A stretch of DNA of 64,000 nucleotides. Origin: an uncultured Lachnospiraceae bacterium (GTDB taxonomy: Bacteria > Bacillota > Clostridia > Lachnospirales > Lachnospiraceae). Positions 17,264 through 26,699 of this stretch are shown here, piece after piece. The stretch's first letter is position 1. Each line of letters begins with the position of its first letter. The position numbers were made by a program, and so were the translations under genes. The DNA is taken from assembly GCA_947243855.1 (NCBI GenBank), contig CAMXIK010000011.1, positions 40,657 through 104,656 on the forward strand, read 5' to 3'. The notes beneath the pieces were generated by a model. The model had not been told where the DNA came from. It made no database searches and saw nothing but the letters and a program-made list of their open reading frames with translations.

Positions 17264-18294
17264 TTATAATCTTTTTAATAATCTCATAACATTATTCTCA
17301 ATTATCTTTCCTGCTAACACTCCAAAAAGAATACATACTACAAATATTGCAAAAAATCGAACTCCCTTTCCTAAGATAATATTATTATTTGCAAATACTT
17401 TAAAAAACAACTGCATAACCCTGATCGTAATATAGTGAGTCAAATAAATCGAATAGGAGTGATCCGCCACCACCGACAATATTCGATATAAGATTCCTTT
17501 TGGCTTTAACAGCGTTTTGCATTCTGCCGCTCCCAAAACAATACACGCTGCTGGAACGCCATATTTAATCCAATGCGGCAAATGATCGATCCGCTCTATA
17601 TGCACAATCTCCGTTACACTACACAGTGCTGTAGCAAAAAGAGTTACCCCCCCCCCCATCCTATAAGAGGTGCACCTTTGTGCTGAATCACATTTTTCTT
17701 GACAATGCAAGCAATGATAACTCCCATAATCAATTCCAGAAATAATGTGTTCAATAAAAACAAATTGCTCCCGGCCAATGAACTGACTATAATCAAAACA
17801 GCCCATGCTGACAACACGCCAACATATACTTTTTCACCAGCAAAAATCAATACCACGCCTATGAGATAAAACCACACCTCAAAAGACAAAGTCCATGCCG
17901 GAGGAATTATTATTTCATTCGAATGTTCTATTATGGGAACACACACCAGACTCTTTATGACCATTTTCAAATCAATGTCTGCCCATTCTGTAAAATTCCA
18001 GCCTATAAATTTTCTAAAAACACAGTCTACAAAAACCGTTCCCAGTATATATATCCATAACGAAGGGAATATCCGAAGAAATTTCTTTTTCAAATAGTCG
18101 CTGCATTTCATCGGTTTATATGTATATAATATTAAAAAGCCGCTTAAAACGAAGAAAAATGCAACTCCAGTGGTGACAACAGAAAATATCCCTCTCCCAT
18201 ATCCTGCCAAATCATCCTCATTAATATGGTTTAAAACAATCCCCATGGTAAAAACTGCCCGCAATATATGCAGGTTATCTATCCTTCTATCCAT
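17264..18294 (-). CDS. Acyltransferase-3 family O-acyltransferase split by a G11 tract (phase OFF)
   Basis: Two frames together make one membrane O-acyltransferase. The first (18294 to 17644, 216 aa) has the typical opening DNLHILRAVF and a GVAFFFVLSGFLI helix, several membrane segments and FEVWFYL. It ends in GWGGG-stop at an 11-G run. The second frame resumes immediately after the run (VTLFATALCSV...) and supplies the remaining helices, including SYSIYLTHY, to the stop at 17264. At 9 or 12 G the frames join into a protein of about 343 aa, a normal family length. These enzymes acetylate surface sugars. The head overlaps the AKR gene end by 16 nt, and the start Met is followed by the expected cytosolic basic residues. 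Confidence 0.82.
17647..17657 (-). repeat. G11 homopolymer tract splitting the acyltransferase
   Basis: Eleven C on the plus strand are eleven G in the coding strand. It is the longest such run in the window. The 5' frame stops at TAA directly after it, while the 3' frame stays open across it. A change of +1 or -2 G would restore the enzyme. Confidence 0.88.
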
Positions 18295-19223
18295 TTCCTT
18301 TCACCCTCTGAAATATTGATATTGCATGCCCCAGCGGCCTCTTGAATTCTCTTTTTCGTAGATAATCTTACAATCGGAAATGCGTTCATCTCGGAATTAA
18401 TAACATATGCCATTGCAATCTGCGCCACTGTCGCTCCCTTTTTTTTAGCAACAACCTCCACTCTTTCAAGCCGCTGAATGTTCTCCTCGCACCAATACCC
18501 CTGAATGGCGTATTGATCGATCTTCTCTTTATCTCTTTTTATCGTACCGCTTCTGATTTTTCCTGAGAACAATCCCCTTCCCAAACAGGAATAGGCAAAC
18601 ACTGGCATACAATTTTGGGAATACCATGCTATCTCTTTCTCATTTCCTGATATAGAAACTCCGCCTTTCCATGGATCTCCCTTCTGTATTGCAACCCCAA
18701 AATTGGGACTGGATGCCGCAAAGCCATTTAATCCCATCTTAGCGGCACATTCATTGGCATATTGGATTCTTTCACTTGTCCAATTCGATACTCCAAACAC
18801 CTTGATCTTGCCCTCGCTCTGATAGCGATTTAACTCTATGAGTATTGCAGAAATGTCCGTTTCCAGAGAATCACGGTGCAGCAAATAAATATCAATATAA
18901 CTCGTATCCAGTTGTCTCAACGACTCTTCTAAATCTTCCCGCAAAGCCTCTGCTGTAATACGCATAGCCGGGTTGGGATGACAACCTTTGCTGATAACAA
19001 CAACCTTATCCCTGATTTTTCTTTGATTGATCCATTTCCCCAATACGCGTTCACTTTGTCCATACACCCGTGCTGTGTCATACACATGAATCCCCTGCTC
19101 AAATGCTGCATCCAAAAGCATCCTGCTTCTAAAATACTTTCCCTGCACCATTAACGGATTTTCACAGCCAAACACAATTTTTGACAACGGAATTGCTATC
19201 CCGCTCATATCAGAATCATTCAT
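18279..19223 (-). CDS. Aldo/keto reductase
   Basis: This 314-aa protein has the aldo/keto reductase tetrad in order: Asp49 and Tyr54 (YDTARVYG), Lys79 (VISKG) and His116 (LLHRD). The family reduces carbonyls with NADPH. In a polysaccharide locus it may reduce a keto-sugar intermediate, but substrate cannot be read. GAGGAATAGGG precedes the ATG, two bases after the upstream GT2 stop, so they are co-transcribed. Its end overlaps the phase-variable acyltransferase start by 16 nt. Confidence 0.85.
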   Translation of the reverse strand: MNDSDMSGIAIPLSKIVFGCENPLMVQGKYFRSRMLLDAAFEQGIHVYDTARVYGQSERVLGKWINQRKIRDKVVVISKGCHPNPAMRITAEALREDLEESLRQLDTSYIDIYLLHRDSLETDISAILIELNRYQSEGKIKVFGVSNWTSERIQYANECAAKMGLNGFAASSPNFGVAIQKGDPWKGGVSISGNEKEIAWYSQNCMPVFAYSCLGRGLFSGKIRSGTIKRDKEKIDQYAIQGYWCEENIQRLERVEVVAKKKGATVAQIAMAYVINSEMNAFPIVRLSTKKRIQEAAGACNINISEGERKWIEG

Positions 19224-19225
19224 CC

Positions 19226-20296
19226 CTATTCCTCTGCTCTAATAGGCTTCGTATAGTCAACTGTGGATTGATACCACCTTTTATTATACCCTATTATACA
19301 CTTTATGACAAATTCTACTCCCAGCCTTGTACGCAACCACTTTGTATCCTTGAATTTATTTTTCATATAGTATCCTAATAAACCTGAGTTATGCCGTTGA
19401 TCTACCAGTACTCTCCGTAACATAAGTTGGCAGCATAACGCATCTTCTTTCTTTTTGTGATCTAATTTACACATATCTGCATACTGCTCAAAAGCCTTAT
19501 GGAACAAGTCATAATCAGCCTTTCCATTCAGTTCACGGCACACAGCTTTTTTTAAAATAAGTTTATAATCTTCCGGCATAGCAAGGGTATCTATATACAT
19601 ACATCTTGCTTTATCAAATTCGTCCGTTTTCATCCTCTTGGAACGCACATTAGTGGACTGCTGTGGATGGATTCTCCATGTTACCAAAGTTTCATCCAGC
19701 CGCGCAAGCTCACCGTACTGACAAATGCATGTCAACATGTGATAATCTGGAACTTGCTTAAAAACTTCATATTTAATATTATGTTTATCCAACACCTCTT
19801 TTCGCATCATAAAAGAAGAATGTGCTATGCTGCCATTCTCATAAAATAGTTCAAAACGAAGCTGACTGCTTGTCCTGATCGGTGTAACCCGATGTTCACA
19901 TATTACACCGTTTCGTTTTTCATCGATGCGCGTCCCAACAAGCACGACGTCCTCATGCTCATTCAAGTAATCCACCTGTTTCTGCAATCTGTCCGGGTAA
20001 GAAGTATCGTCATCATCCAATCTTGCGATATATGTTCCTCTTGCAATTTCTATCCCATAGTTGAGTCCATATAGAAAGCCTTTATTCACCTCGTTTTGAA
20101 TAAAGATAATCCTATCGTCTTGATACCCTTTGACAATTTCCGCCGTACGATCTTTACAACAGTCATCAATAATAATCAATTCAAAATCCTGAAAGGTCTG
20201 GCCAAGAATACTATCAATTGCCTCTGCAATATATTGTTCGGAATTATACGCCGGCATGACAACAGATACCATTGGTTCCTTCGTATTCATCAACAT
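19226..20296 (-). CDS. Family 2 glycosyltransferase
   Basis: This 356-aa inverting GT2 enzyme opens with VSVVMPAYNSEQYI, followed by IIIDDCCKDRT and the metal-binding ARLDDDD (Asp94-97). No membrane helix is visible at the C-terminus, so it acts on the cytosolic face on a lipid-linked acceptor. GGAGG with 7-nt spacing supports the first ATG. Donor sugar is unknown. Confidence 0.88.
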   Translation of the reverse strand: MLMNTKEPMVSVVMPAYNSEQYIAEAIDSILGQTFQDFELIIIDDCCKDRTAEIVKGYQDDRIIFIQNEVNKGFLYGLNYGIEIARGTYIARLDDDDTSYPDRLQKQVDYLNEHEDVVLVGTRIDEKRNGVICEHRVTPIRTSSQLRFELFYENGSIAHSSFMMRKEVLDKHNIKYEVFKQVPDYHMLTCICQYGELARLDETLVTWRIHPQQSTNVRSKRMKTDEFDKARCMYIDTLAMPEDYKLILKKAVCRELNGKADYDLFHKAFEQYADMCKLDHKKKEDALCCQLMLRRVLVDQRHNSGLLGYYMKNKFKDTKWLRTRLGVEFVIKCIIGYNKRWYQSTVDYTKPIRAEE

Positions 20297-20341
20297 ATTC
20301 TCGCCTCCATCAAGTCTTTTCCACTCAAAGTATACATATCA

Positions 20342-21049
20342 TTAATCATCTTGCGTTTTTTTAACAATAAATAATAATTTCTGTCCGCATTCCTCAAACT
20401 CCGCTCTTCTATCCAAAAGCTGATTGCTGGATACAACTTGCCATTGCACATTTTTAGTACTCAAAACAGATTCTACTTCTGTTTTTGTATAATAAAAAAT
20501 CGGACATGCCGCAAAATAATCTCTATTAAAAAGTAAAACCTTTAGTGCGCCTTCAATCCTTCCTTTTATATGTGTAAATCTACTCTTCATCAAAGTTGTT
20601 TTATTTTCCTGATTTTGTCTGTTGAGAATATTAAAGACAACATATCCATCGCTCTTAGTCATGTAAAGCATCTGCTCAATTACTTTAAGGAAATCCTTCA
20701 TATACCAACTAGAACGAATACAATACACAATATCATATTGTGGAAAGGTTGCCTTTTTAATATCCCTCACTTCCCAAATAGTTCCCGCAAATACGTCCAT
20801 ATTTGGATACTCTTTCTTTGTTTGCTCAATCAAACTTACGGCAATATCGCAACCGCTCATTTGCACACCAGTTTTTTGAAGACTATCCGCAAGGGGCCAC
20901 CCGGTACCTATCCCCACTTCAAACGCAGTTTCACCTTTCAACTCTTGTAATATTTCAATAATCGAATCAATCCCATCCTCCATTCCATACTTTTTACTGG
21001 TTTCCTTCCAAAATTTGCTATACACATGTTCAAAATAATTATTATACAT
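20342..21049 (-). CDS. SAM-dependent methyltransferase
   Basis: This 235-aa class I methyltransferase has motif I as AFEVGIGTGWPLAD (about 38-51) and a following acidic turn (GCDIAVSL). It belongs to the broad Methyltransf_11/25 group. It lies between a DegT aminotransferase and a GT2 gene, so N- or O-methylation of an amino sugar is a reasonable guess. GAGGG precedes the ATG with 6-7 nt spacing. Confidence 0.78.
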   Translation of the reverse strand: MYNNYFEHVYSKFWKETSKKYGMEDGIDSIIEILQELKGETAFEVGIGTGWPLADSLQKTGVQMSGCDIAVSLIEQTKKEYPNMDVFAGTIWEVRDIKKATFPQYDIVYCIRSSWYMKDFLKVIEQMLYMTKSDGYVVFNILNRQNQENKTTLMKSRFTHIKGRIEGALKVLLFNRDYFAACPIFYYTKTEVESVLSTKNVQWQVVSSNQLLDRRAEFEECGQKLLFIVKKTQDD

Positions 21050-21071
21050 ACCGTCCCTCTTCTTGTTCTGT

Positions 21072-22106
21072 CTAACCTTTCAGATATTTCTTTATTTCTT
21101 CTGTAGAAAGTCCCGCCTTATCCCATCCATAATAAATGGGCGCACATTTATGATGTTCAGCTACCCAATAACTATTTGGCAAATCAAGTTTTATTCCCTC
21201 TATCTCATTCCCAAAATCTGTATAATTAAAGACTTTTCCTGTCTCTTCACTCAAATTTTCATCAAATACAATATACTTGTAATATCCAGACTTCATCCCT
21301 TTCGGAAATCTAACTCGATTGTCAAATATTTGATCAAATTTCTGAGCCAAATTACGTTTCCACTCAAGAATAACCGACAGATGTTCCAATTGCGCAATCC
21401 CCAAGGCAGCAGTAAATTCACTGATTCTATAGTTGAATCCCTGCTTCATCGGATAAGTTACAACATTACCGTTAATTACCTCTTTCCCATAATTACGGAA
21501 TTTCTTCATCCATGCAATCAATTCCTTGTCTTGGCTAACGACCATTCCCCCTTCACCCAAGGGCATGGTTTTTGTGGCATAAAAGCTATAACTGCCTGCC
21601 AATCCATAGCTTCCTGCCATTTTTCCATTCCATTCCGCACCATGCGCATGAGCGCAATCTTCGATCAAAGCAATCTTGTGTGTTTTGCAATAAGCAGCAA
21701 TTTTATCAATTTCAAATGCAATATGACCACCTATATGAACTAAAATAACAGCTTTTGTATCTGGTGTAACTTTACTTACCATATCCGCATAACTCATGCA
21801 AAGATCATCTCTATTGCAATCCGCATAAACAACCTTAGCGCCCGCCTTCTTGGCTGCCTGTGCCGTCGCCCAAAAAGTATTTGCCGGAACAATAACCTCT
21901 CTTCCCCTGACATCCACATATTCCAATATAGATAAAAGTCCTGCGCCTCCGCTGGTAACGGCACAAGCATGTAAATCAGTAAATTCTCCGAATTTTTCTT
22001 CAAATGCCCTCGTCATTTTACCATCAGACCAAAAATTCGACTCAAATACCTCATCAAGTAATTGATAATATCTCTCTTTGTACTGTTTCTCAAAAGGCAG
22101 TATCAT
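21072..22106 (-). CDS. DegT/DnrJ/EryC1/StrS sugar aminotransferase
   Basis: This 344-aa PLP enzyme has the Schiff-base Lys179 in SFYATKTMPLGEGG and the cofactor Asp150 in EDCAHAHG. The family transfers an amino group to a keto-sugar nucleotide, or in a few cases dehydrates it. AGGAGG with 8-nt spacing gives a clear start. The gene just upstream is a radical SAM enzyme, a pairing that suggests joint work on one unusual deoxy- or amino-sugar. Sugar identity is unknown. Confidence 0.88.
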   Translation of the reverse strand: MILPFEKQYKERYYQLLDEVFESNFWSDGKMTRAFEEKFGEFTDLHACAVTSGGAGLLSILEYVDVRGREVIVPANTFWATAQAAKKAGAKVVYADCNRDDLCMSYADMVSKVTPDTKAVILVHIGGHIAFEIDKIAAYCKTHKIALIEDCAHAHGAEWNGKMAGSYGLAGSYSFYATKTMPLGEGGMVVSQDKELIAWMKKFRNYGKEVINGNVVTYPMKQGFNYRISEFTAALGIAQLEHLSVILEWKRNLAQKFDQIFDNRVRFPKGMKSGYYKYIVFDENLSEETGKVFNYTDFGNEIEGIKLDLPNSYWVAEHHKCAPIYYGWDKAGLSTEEIKKYLKG

Positions 22107-22118
22107 TTTTCATCCTCC

Positions 22119-23165
22119 TTATATAAAATGTCCAGTGTGCACCTTTTCCAATTGGTTAAACAATATATTAAATCCTGTCATTCTGCAGGCGCTGCATCCC
22201 TTTTGACACTCAGGATTACGCAGTTTTTGGCTAATCTGCTTACGATAGGAAGAACGCCAAACCTCTCCAAAGGATTCCTCATACAAATTCCCTAAAATGA
22301 TTCCGTCCTCTCTTCTTTTTTCACACAGTGCCACCTCACCATTTGCATGAATAATAGACGTTAATGAATGTGCAATACACGGTAACCCAGCATTTTGATC
22401 TACCACCCTGTCTGTAATGGTAAGCATATATCGAATTCGGGTTTTCGCCGTAAGTTCTGCCAATCGCTTACGTAGATCCAGCAAGCTTTCTAAAGACGGA
22501 GTAATATCTCCCGCTTCCTCCACCGGCCGCAAGTAAATGTAGTCGACCCCTATCGTATCTAACTGCTTAATCAAATCTAATAGGTTCCCTTGATTTCTTG
22601 TCGTTAAAACATAGCCCACTCCGACAAATGTCTTACCGGGATTTCTTGCAACAGATATTTTTTTCAAATTTTCCAGAACATGGTCAAAACAGTCAATCCC
22701 CTTTTCCCCTATATATTCTTCCCTTGTACTGGAATCTAGCGATACCCGAATCCATTTTAGTTTATCGGCACAATCCGATATATCCACCGTACCATTAGAA
22801 ATCAATCCCATATCTACGCCATATTTTTCTCCGATAGCCGTCACTTCCCGAAATTGCGGATACAGAGTGGGTTCTCCTCCGCCTTCTAAAGTAACGCCAG
22901 TCCCACGCACTCCAAATTCACGAAAAAGAGCTTCTACAACTTTAATATCTAATGTCGCTTTATTATTTCTTAATATTTTATCCGTACACCACTCACATTT
23001 CAAGTTGCAATAGTCTGTTAAATGAAGTTCTACGCTTATCGGAAATTGTTCATCGCTCTCTTTATTCCCTCTTCCGACACTTAATATCGAATTAACTTTT
23101 TCATTATTTAAAAGCAATTTCAATTTACTGTATTCAAACTCGTCCCAATGATTCGTGTTTTCCAT
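22119..23165 (-). CDS. Radical SAM/SPASM protein
   Basis: This 348-aa protein has the [4Fe-4S] radical SAM motif C53-x3-C57-x2-C60 (YCNLKCEWC) and the glycine-rich LEGGGEPTLYP. A C-terminal Cys set (CIAH..., ALCEK, then CQKGCSAC) is SPASM-like for extra clusters. The longer frame from TTG 23216 is rejected because AGGAG sits 5 nt before ATG 23163-23165. Homologues in glycan loci act on sugars or lipids by radical chemistry, such as deamination or C-C changes. It is adjacent to the DegT gene; function beyond the fold is not evident. Confidence 0.8.
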   Translation of the reverse strand: MENTNHWDEFEYSKLKLLLNNEKVNSILSVGRGNKESDEQFPISVELHLTDYCNLKCEWCTDKILRNNKATLDIKVVEALFREFGVRGTGVTLEGGGEPTLYPQFREVTAIGEKYGVDMGLISNGTVDISDCADKLKWIRVSLDSSTREEYIGEKGIDCFDHVLENLKKISVARNPGKTFVGVGYVLTTRNQGNLLDLIKQLDTIGVDYIYLRPVEEAGDITPSLESLLDLRKRLAELTAKTRIRYMLTITDRVVDQNAGLPCIAHSLTSIIHANGEVALCEKRREDGIILGNLYEESFGEVWRSSYRKQISQKLRNPECQKGCSACRMTGFNILFNQLEKVHTGHFI

Positions 23166-23261
23166 TTTATCTCCTATTTTAATCTTTCTGACATTTTTTA
23201 ATTTCTTCAACAGCAACCTTAATTCATCCCACCCGTAAGTCTCTCCTAATTTATCAAAAGA

Positions 23262-24416
23262 CTAATTGGCTTTTTGAACTAATTTTTCATATACATCAAT
23301 CCATTTTTCTGCACACACGTTCCACGATGACATGGCATATACTAAATCAGCATTATCCTCACATTTCCTTTTATAATTTTCATAATGTCCCAAAATTTCC
23401 AGCAAAATCTTATCTATTACATTTACCGCATCGACACCCACAAAATAGATCCCCTGCTCTGTCAACGATTGATATGGCAGCCATGTTCCGGCAATTACAA
23501 TATTTCCATTATACATATGCGCCAACATCGTAGAACTCATCTGATCTGTTGTTTGAACATGAATCATAATATCTGTGGCTTCCACCACCTCCGCCATTTC
23601 TTCAACGTTCATAAATTTCTCTAAAACCAAAAAATCATTTGTTATCTTTTGTATCGCATCACGTACTTGATCTATATATCCATCCTGAACTGCATAATAT
23701 GTCATTGGAATAATAAAAAACAATTTCTCTATCATTTCCTTTGGCAGTCGAGAAAACGCTTGTATCATCTCAAGATGCTGATGGGCCGGGTTTGCATTAT
23801 ACCCACAGCAAATCACTATCTTACCCTGCGGAACACGAACCACCTTCGTCACTTTTACATTAAGATCATTCCGTTCCCGAATCGCGTCCAGAATATCCAC
23901 CCCAAAATTATTTATAGTATGAGGTATCGATTTGTATTTTTCCCCATATACTTTTATAAACATCTCTTTTGTCCCTATATTTTCCGAAGAAAACCAATCA
24001 GAGTGTCTAAGAATATTGATTTGATACAATTTATATAGTAATTTCTTACTATCTCTATATAAATCGCTCCCGCCCACCGAGCAAAACCAATATTTTGTCT
24101 TACTTTTAAGCGTTCTTGCATGACATCCCCAGCATTTTTCCATCCATAATGAATGTATAATATCAAATGTCGGAAGTTTTTTAAGAATTCTTTCTGTTTC
24201 CACCCAAAATCGGATAGACGAAGACGAATACGTATATATATGTTCATCTTTGTCTAAAATAATCTCATTCAGATAGTACTGCACAGCCTTATCTTTTGTC
24301 AATAAACTCACTCTAATATGAGAAGAATATTTTTTAATATTATCCCATAGTTGAGACACATATGTACTTTCAAAGCTGCAAAGCAGTAAAATATTGATAT
24401 ATTCTTTTTCAATCAT
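23262..24416 (-). CDS. GT-B family glycosyltransferase (GT4-like)
   Basis: This 384-aa protein has an N-terminal Rossmann-like start (INILLLCSFEST) and a C-terminal half with GT-B features (KIVICCGYNANPAHQH, then the ATDIMIHVQTTDQMSSTMLAHMY region, where a GT4 usually has its E-x7-E motif). The usual EX7E is degenerate here. It is four bases below the upstream GT4 stop, so co-translated. Donor and acceptor are unknown. Confidence 0.68.
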   Translation of the reverse strand: MIEKEYINILLLCSFESTYVSQLWDNIKKYSSHIRVSLLTKDKAVQYYLNEIILDKDEHIYTYSSSSIRFWVETERILKKLPTFDIIHSLWMEKCWGCHARTLKSKTKYWFCSVGGSDLYRDSKKLLYKLYQINILRHSDWFSSENIGTKEMFIKVYGEKYKSIPHTINNFGVDILDAIRERNDLNVKVTKVVRVPQGKIVICCGYNANPAHQHLEMIQAFSRLPKEMIEKLFFIIPMTYYAVQDGYIDQVRDAIQKITNDFLVLEKFMNVEEMAEVVEATDIMIHVQTTDQMSSTMLAHMYNGNIVIAGTWLPYQSLTEQGIYFVGVDAVNVIDKILLEILGHYENYKRKCEDNADLVYAMSSWNVCAEKWIDVYEKLVQKAN

Positions 24417-24419
24417 TTT

Positions 24420-25553
24420 TCATTCCCCTATATACTCCACAACCGGCTTCATGACAACAGACATATCCACAGTCTGCTTCGCAAAATCTCTGATCTCTTC
24501 ATGAGCAGTGTTTTTATTTCCGCCATTTTTGTAAACACTGTCATAAAAGCTAATAACCGCTTCCATATCTATTACAGATTCATCATTAGGGAAAATCTTA
24601 AAAAACTTCTCCCCACCTTTACATTTCATAATATCTTCTACACAACCGGATATGACTGGCAGCCCCTTCGCAAGATACTCTACGCATTTTAGAGAGCTGA
24701 CTGTGTTCATTTTATTCTTATACAAACCAAACACTCCTAACCCCATATCCGCCTTATTATAAATCTGGTCAAGCTCTTTCCCCGATTTACTGCCATAAAA
24801 AAACACGTAATTTCCCAACCGATACTGTGACACCAAATCCTGATAATAATCTTTTTCTGCCCCTTCTCCCACAAGATGTATCTCGACTCTTCGGCTGGGA
24901 TTCTTCCGATAATACTCTGCAAGCCCCCGTATACATCTTTCATATCCATGCGCCCTTTGCATAAGGGCTACCGCAATCAAATTTATTCGCCCCTCTTCTG
25001 ACTCAGCACTGCTGCAAACCATCGGTATGTCATCCACTATAATGCCATTCGTAATATGAATCGTCGAAATTCCATAAATTTGCTTGTCATCTGTATGCAT
25101 AACGATTCTGTCAACATATCTTTTCAATTGTCCTCTATAGAAAATATCCTTAAAATAAAAGGGAAACATCGTAATATTATGCAACAGTTCCCCTTTATAA
25201 GGATATGTTGGAATCTCCATCATTATTTTTGCAGCGGCATATCGTTCCCGCAGCGCTTTCAGAAACCCAATAAATTTCCTATCCAGAAAAACAAATCGAA
25301 TATACAGAAAATCCGGTTCTCCATTTTGACGAATTTGATCAAATGCATACCCATATTTTCGGCCAAAAGACCCAAACGGCATTCTCCACATGATCGATTT
25401 AACCACATTCTTTTTCTCTCTCGGAATAACTATTTTTTGACAATTACCAACAGAATTCAATACCTTGACTTGATTATCAATCTTTTTATGAACGCCTTTA
25501 AATTCTGTAGTCGTACCATAACATATATAGTATCCCTTTTTATTAACAGGCAT
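24420..25553 (-). CDS. Family 4 glycosyltransferase
   Basis: This 377-aa GT-B protein has INLIAVALMQRAHGYER as donor-domain start, HLVGEGAEKDYY, and the ADMGLGVFGLYKNKMNTVSSLKCVEYLAKGLPV region that binds nucleotide sugar. The frame begins at TTG 25580, but ATG 25551-25553 is chosen because GAAAGGA lies about 9 nt before it and the residues after it read as a normal N-terminus. It is a retaining transferase on the cytosolic face. Confidence 0.78.
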   Translation of the reverse strand: MPVNKKGYYICYGTTTEFKGVHKKIDNQVKVLNSVGNCQKIVIPREKKNVVKSIMWRMPFGSFGRKYGYAFDQIRQNGEPDFLYIRFVFLDRKFIGFLKALRERYAAAKIMMEIPTYPYKGELLHNITMFPFYFKDIFYRGQLKRYVDRIVMHTDDKQIYGISTIHITNGIIVDDIPMVCSSAESEEGRINLIAVALMQRAHGYERCIRGLAEYYRKNPSRRVEIHLVGEGAEKDYYQDLVSQYRLGNYVFFYGSKSGKELDQIYNKADMGLGVFGLYKNKMNTVSSLKCVEYLAKGLPVISGCVEDIMKCKGGEKFFKIFPNDESVIDMEAVISFYDSVYKNGGNKNTAHEEIRDFAKQTVDMSVVMKPVVEYIGE

Positions 25554-25607
25554 CTCGCTTTTCCTTTCATTTTTCAGCAATTCTTACCCTTATAAAAACG
25601 AAGTCTT

Positions 25608-26639
25608 CTATGGTTTCCCCACCCCAAGACCAGCCATGATACTCGTCGCCACATATAATGCCAAATATCTTTCCTTAAGCACCAACCCGGCAAATACCCT
25701 GCTTTTTAATTCATACTTATCAAACGTAACATTACTGATCGCATCTGTGAACACTGGGTTTTTCCTCATACGAATCAAATTCTGCTTCACTTTCGTATAT
25801 CCGCTTCCCCTATTTCTGCTAATTTCTTTTTTCATACAGAGCAGCACATTTGAGACAAATGCTCTTTCTATCTGTTCCATATACGGATAATGATACTGTT
25901 CGGCAATTTCTATCAACTGTTTTCTCAACACTAAAAATCTATCAAACATTTTGGAGTCATATTTGCCGATCATTGACCCGTCGTTGCGCATATAGTGATA
26001 AGGATAATAGCCCCTCATACAGAATATGCTTTCTGCCGATAAAACGGCTGCAAACGTTGTTGCATCATCCTCCCCCACCGATATTTCATCACTCAAATAA
26101 TTTATCACCTTCATGAGCAAAGCACGCTTAAATATTTTAGTATCTCTGGATGCCAAAATAAGCGCAGACTGCATCTGTCCGTTATCAAAGTAATTCGGCA
26201 AAATTAATTTTACAATCTCCCCTTTTGTATACCCCCCTTCCTGTAGCTGATTATCTTCCGCCTCAACCGTACCATCAGTATATTCCACTTTCATGCCATA
26301 CAAAATAATATCCGCATGACATTCCTCGATCTTATCCGCCATTTTCTCTATCAGATCCGCATCCATATAATCATCCGAATCACAAAATGCAATATATTCC
26401 CCCGAAGCATTGCGAACCCCGTTTTTCCATGCATTCATCAATCCGCCATTCTTTTGATGAATAACTTTGATACGATCGTCTTTTTTACTCGCTTCCTCAC
26501 ACAAGCCATACGTGTTATCTGTCGAACCGTCGTCCACCAAAACAATTTCAATTTCTTGGCATGTCTGGGTTCTAATACTGTTTATGCATCTGTCAAACGT
26601 CTTTTCACAATTGTAACAGGGAACTACTATACTAATCAT
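25608..26639 (-). CDS. Family 2 glycosyltransferase
   Basis: This 343-aa GT2 enzyme has ISIVVPCYNCEKTF at its start, VLVDDGSTDNT and the DxD-type AFCDSDDYMD. The C-terminal third (after about 230) carries hydrophobic, basic helices typical of capsule GT2 enzymes. The start ATG is preceded by AGGA at about 8 nt. Sugar specificity is unknown. Confidence 0.88.
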   Translation of the reverse strand: MISIVVPCYNCEKTFDRCINSIRTQTCQEIEIVLVDDGSTDNTYGLCEEASKKDDRIKVIHQKNGGLMNAWKNGVRNASGEYIAFCDSDDYMDADLIEKMADKIEECHADIILYGMKVEYTDGTVEAEDNQLQEGGYTKGEIVKLILPNYFDNGQMQSALILASRDTKIFKRALLMKVINYLSDEISVGEDDATTFAAVLSAESIFCMRGYYPYHYMRNDGSMIGKYDSKMFDRFLVLRKQLIEIAEQYHYPYMEQIERAFVSNVLLCMKKEISRNRGSGYTKVKQNLIRMRKNPVFTDAISNVTFDKYELKSRVFAGLVLKERYLALYVATSIMAGLGVGKP

Positions 26640-26699
26640 TCTCCATATCCTTTTCCACTGCCCTTCTGATGACTTTTCCTACTAGGATATTATGCCTTT

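Noticed and set aside
21063..21743. 226-codon plus-strand ORF
   Set aside because: Shadow of the DegT gene, whose PLP motifs are secure.
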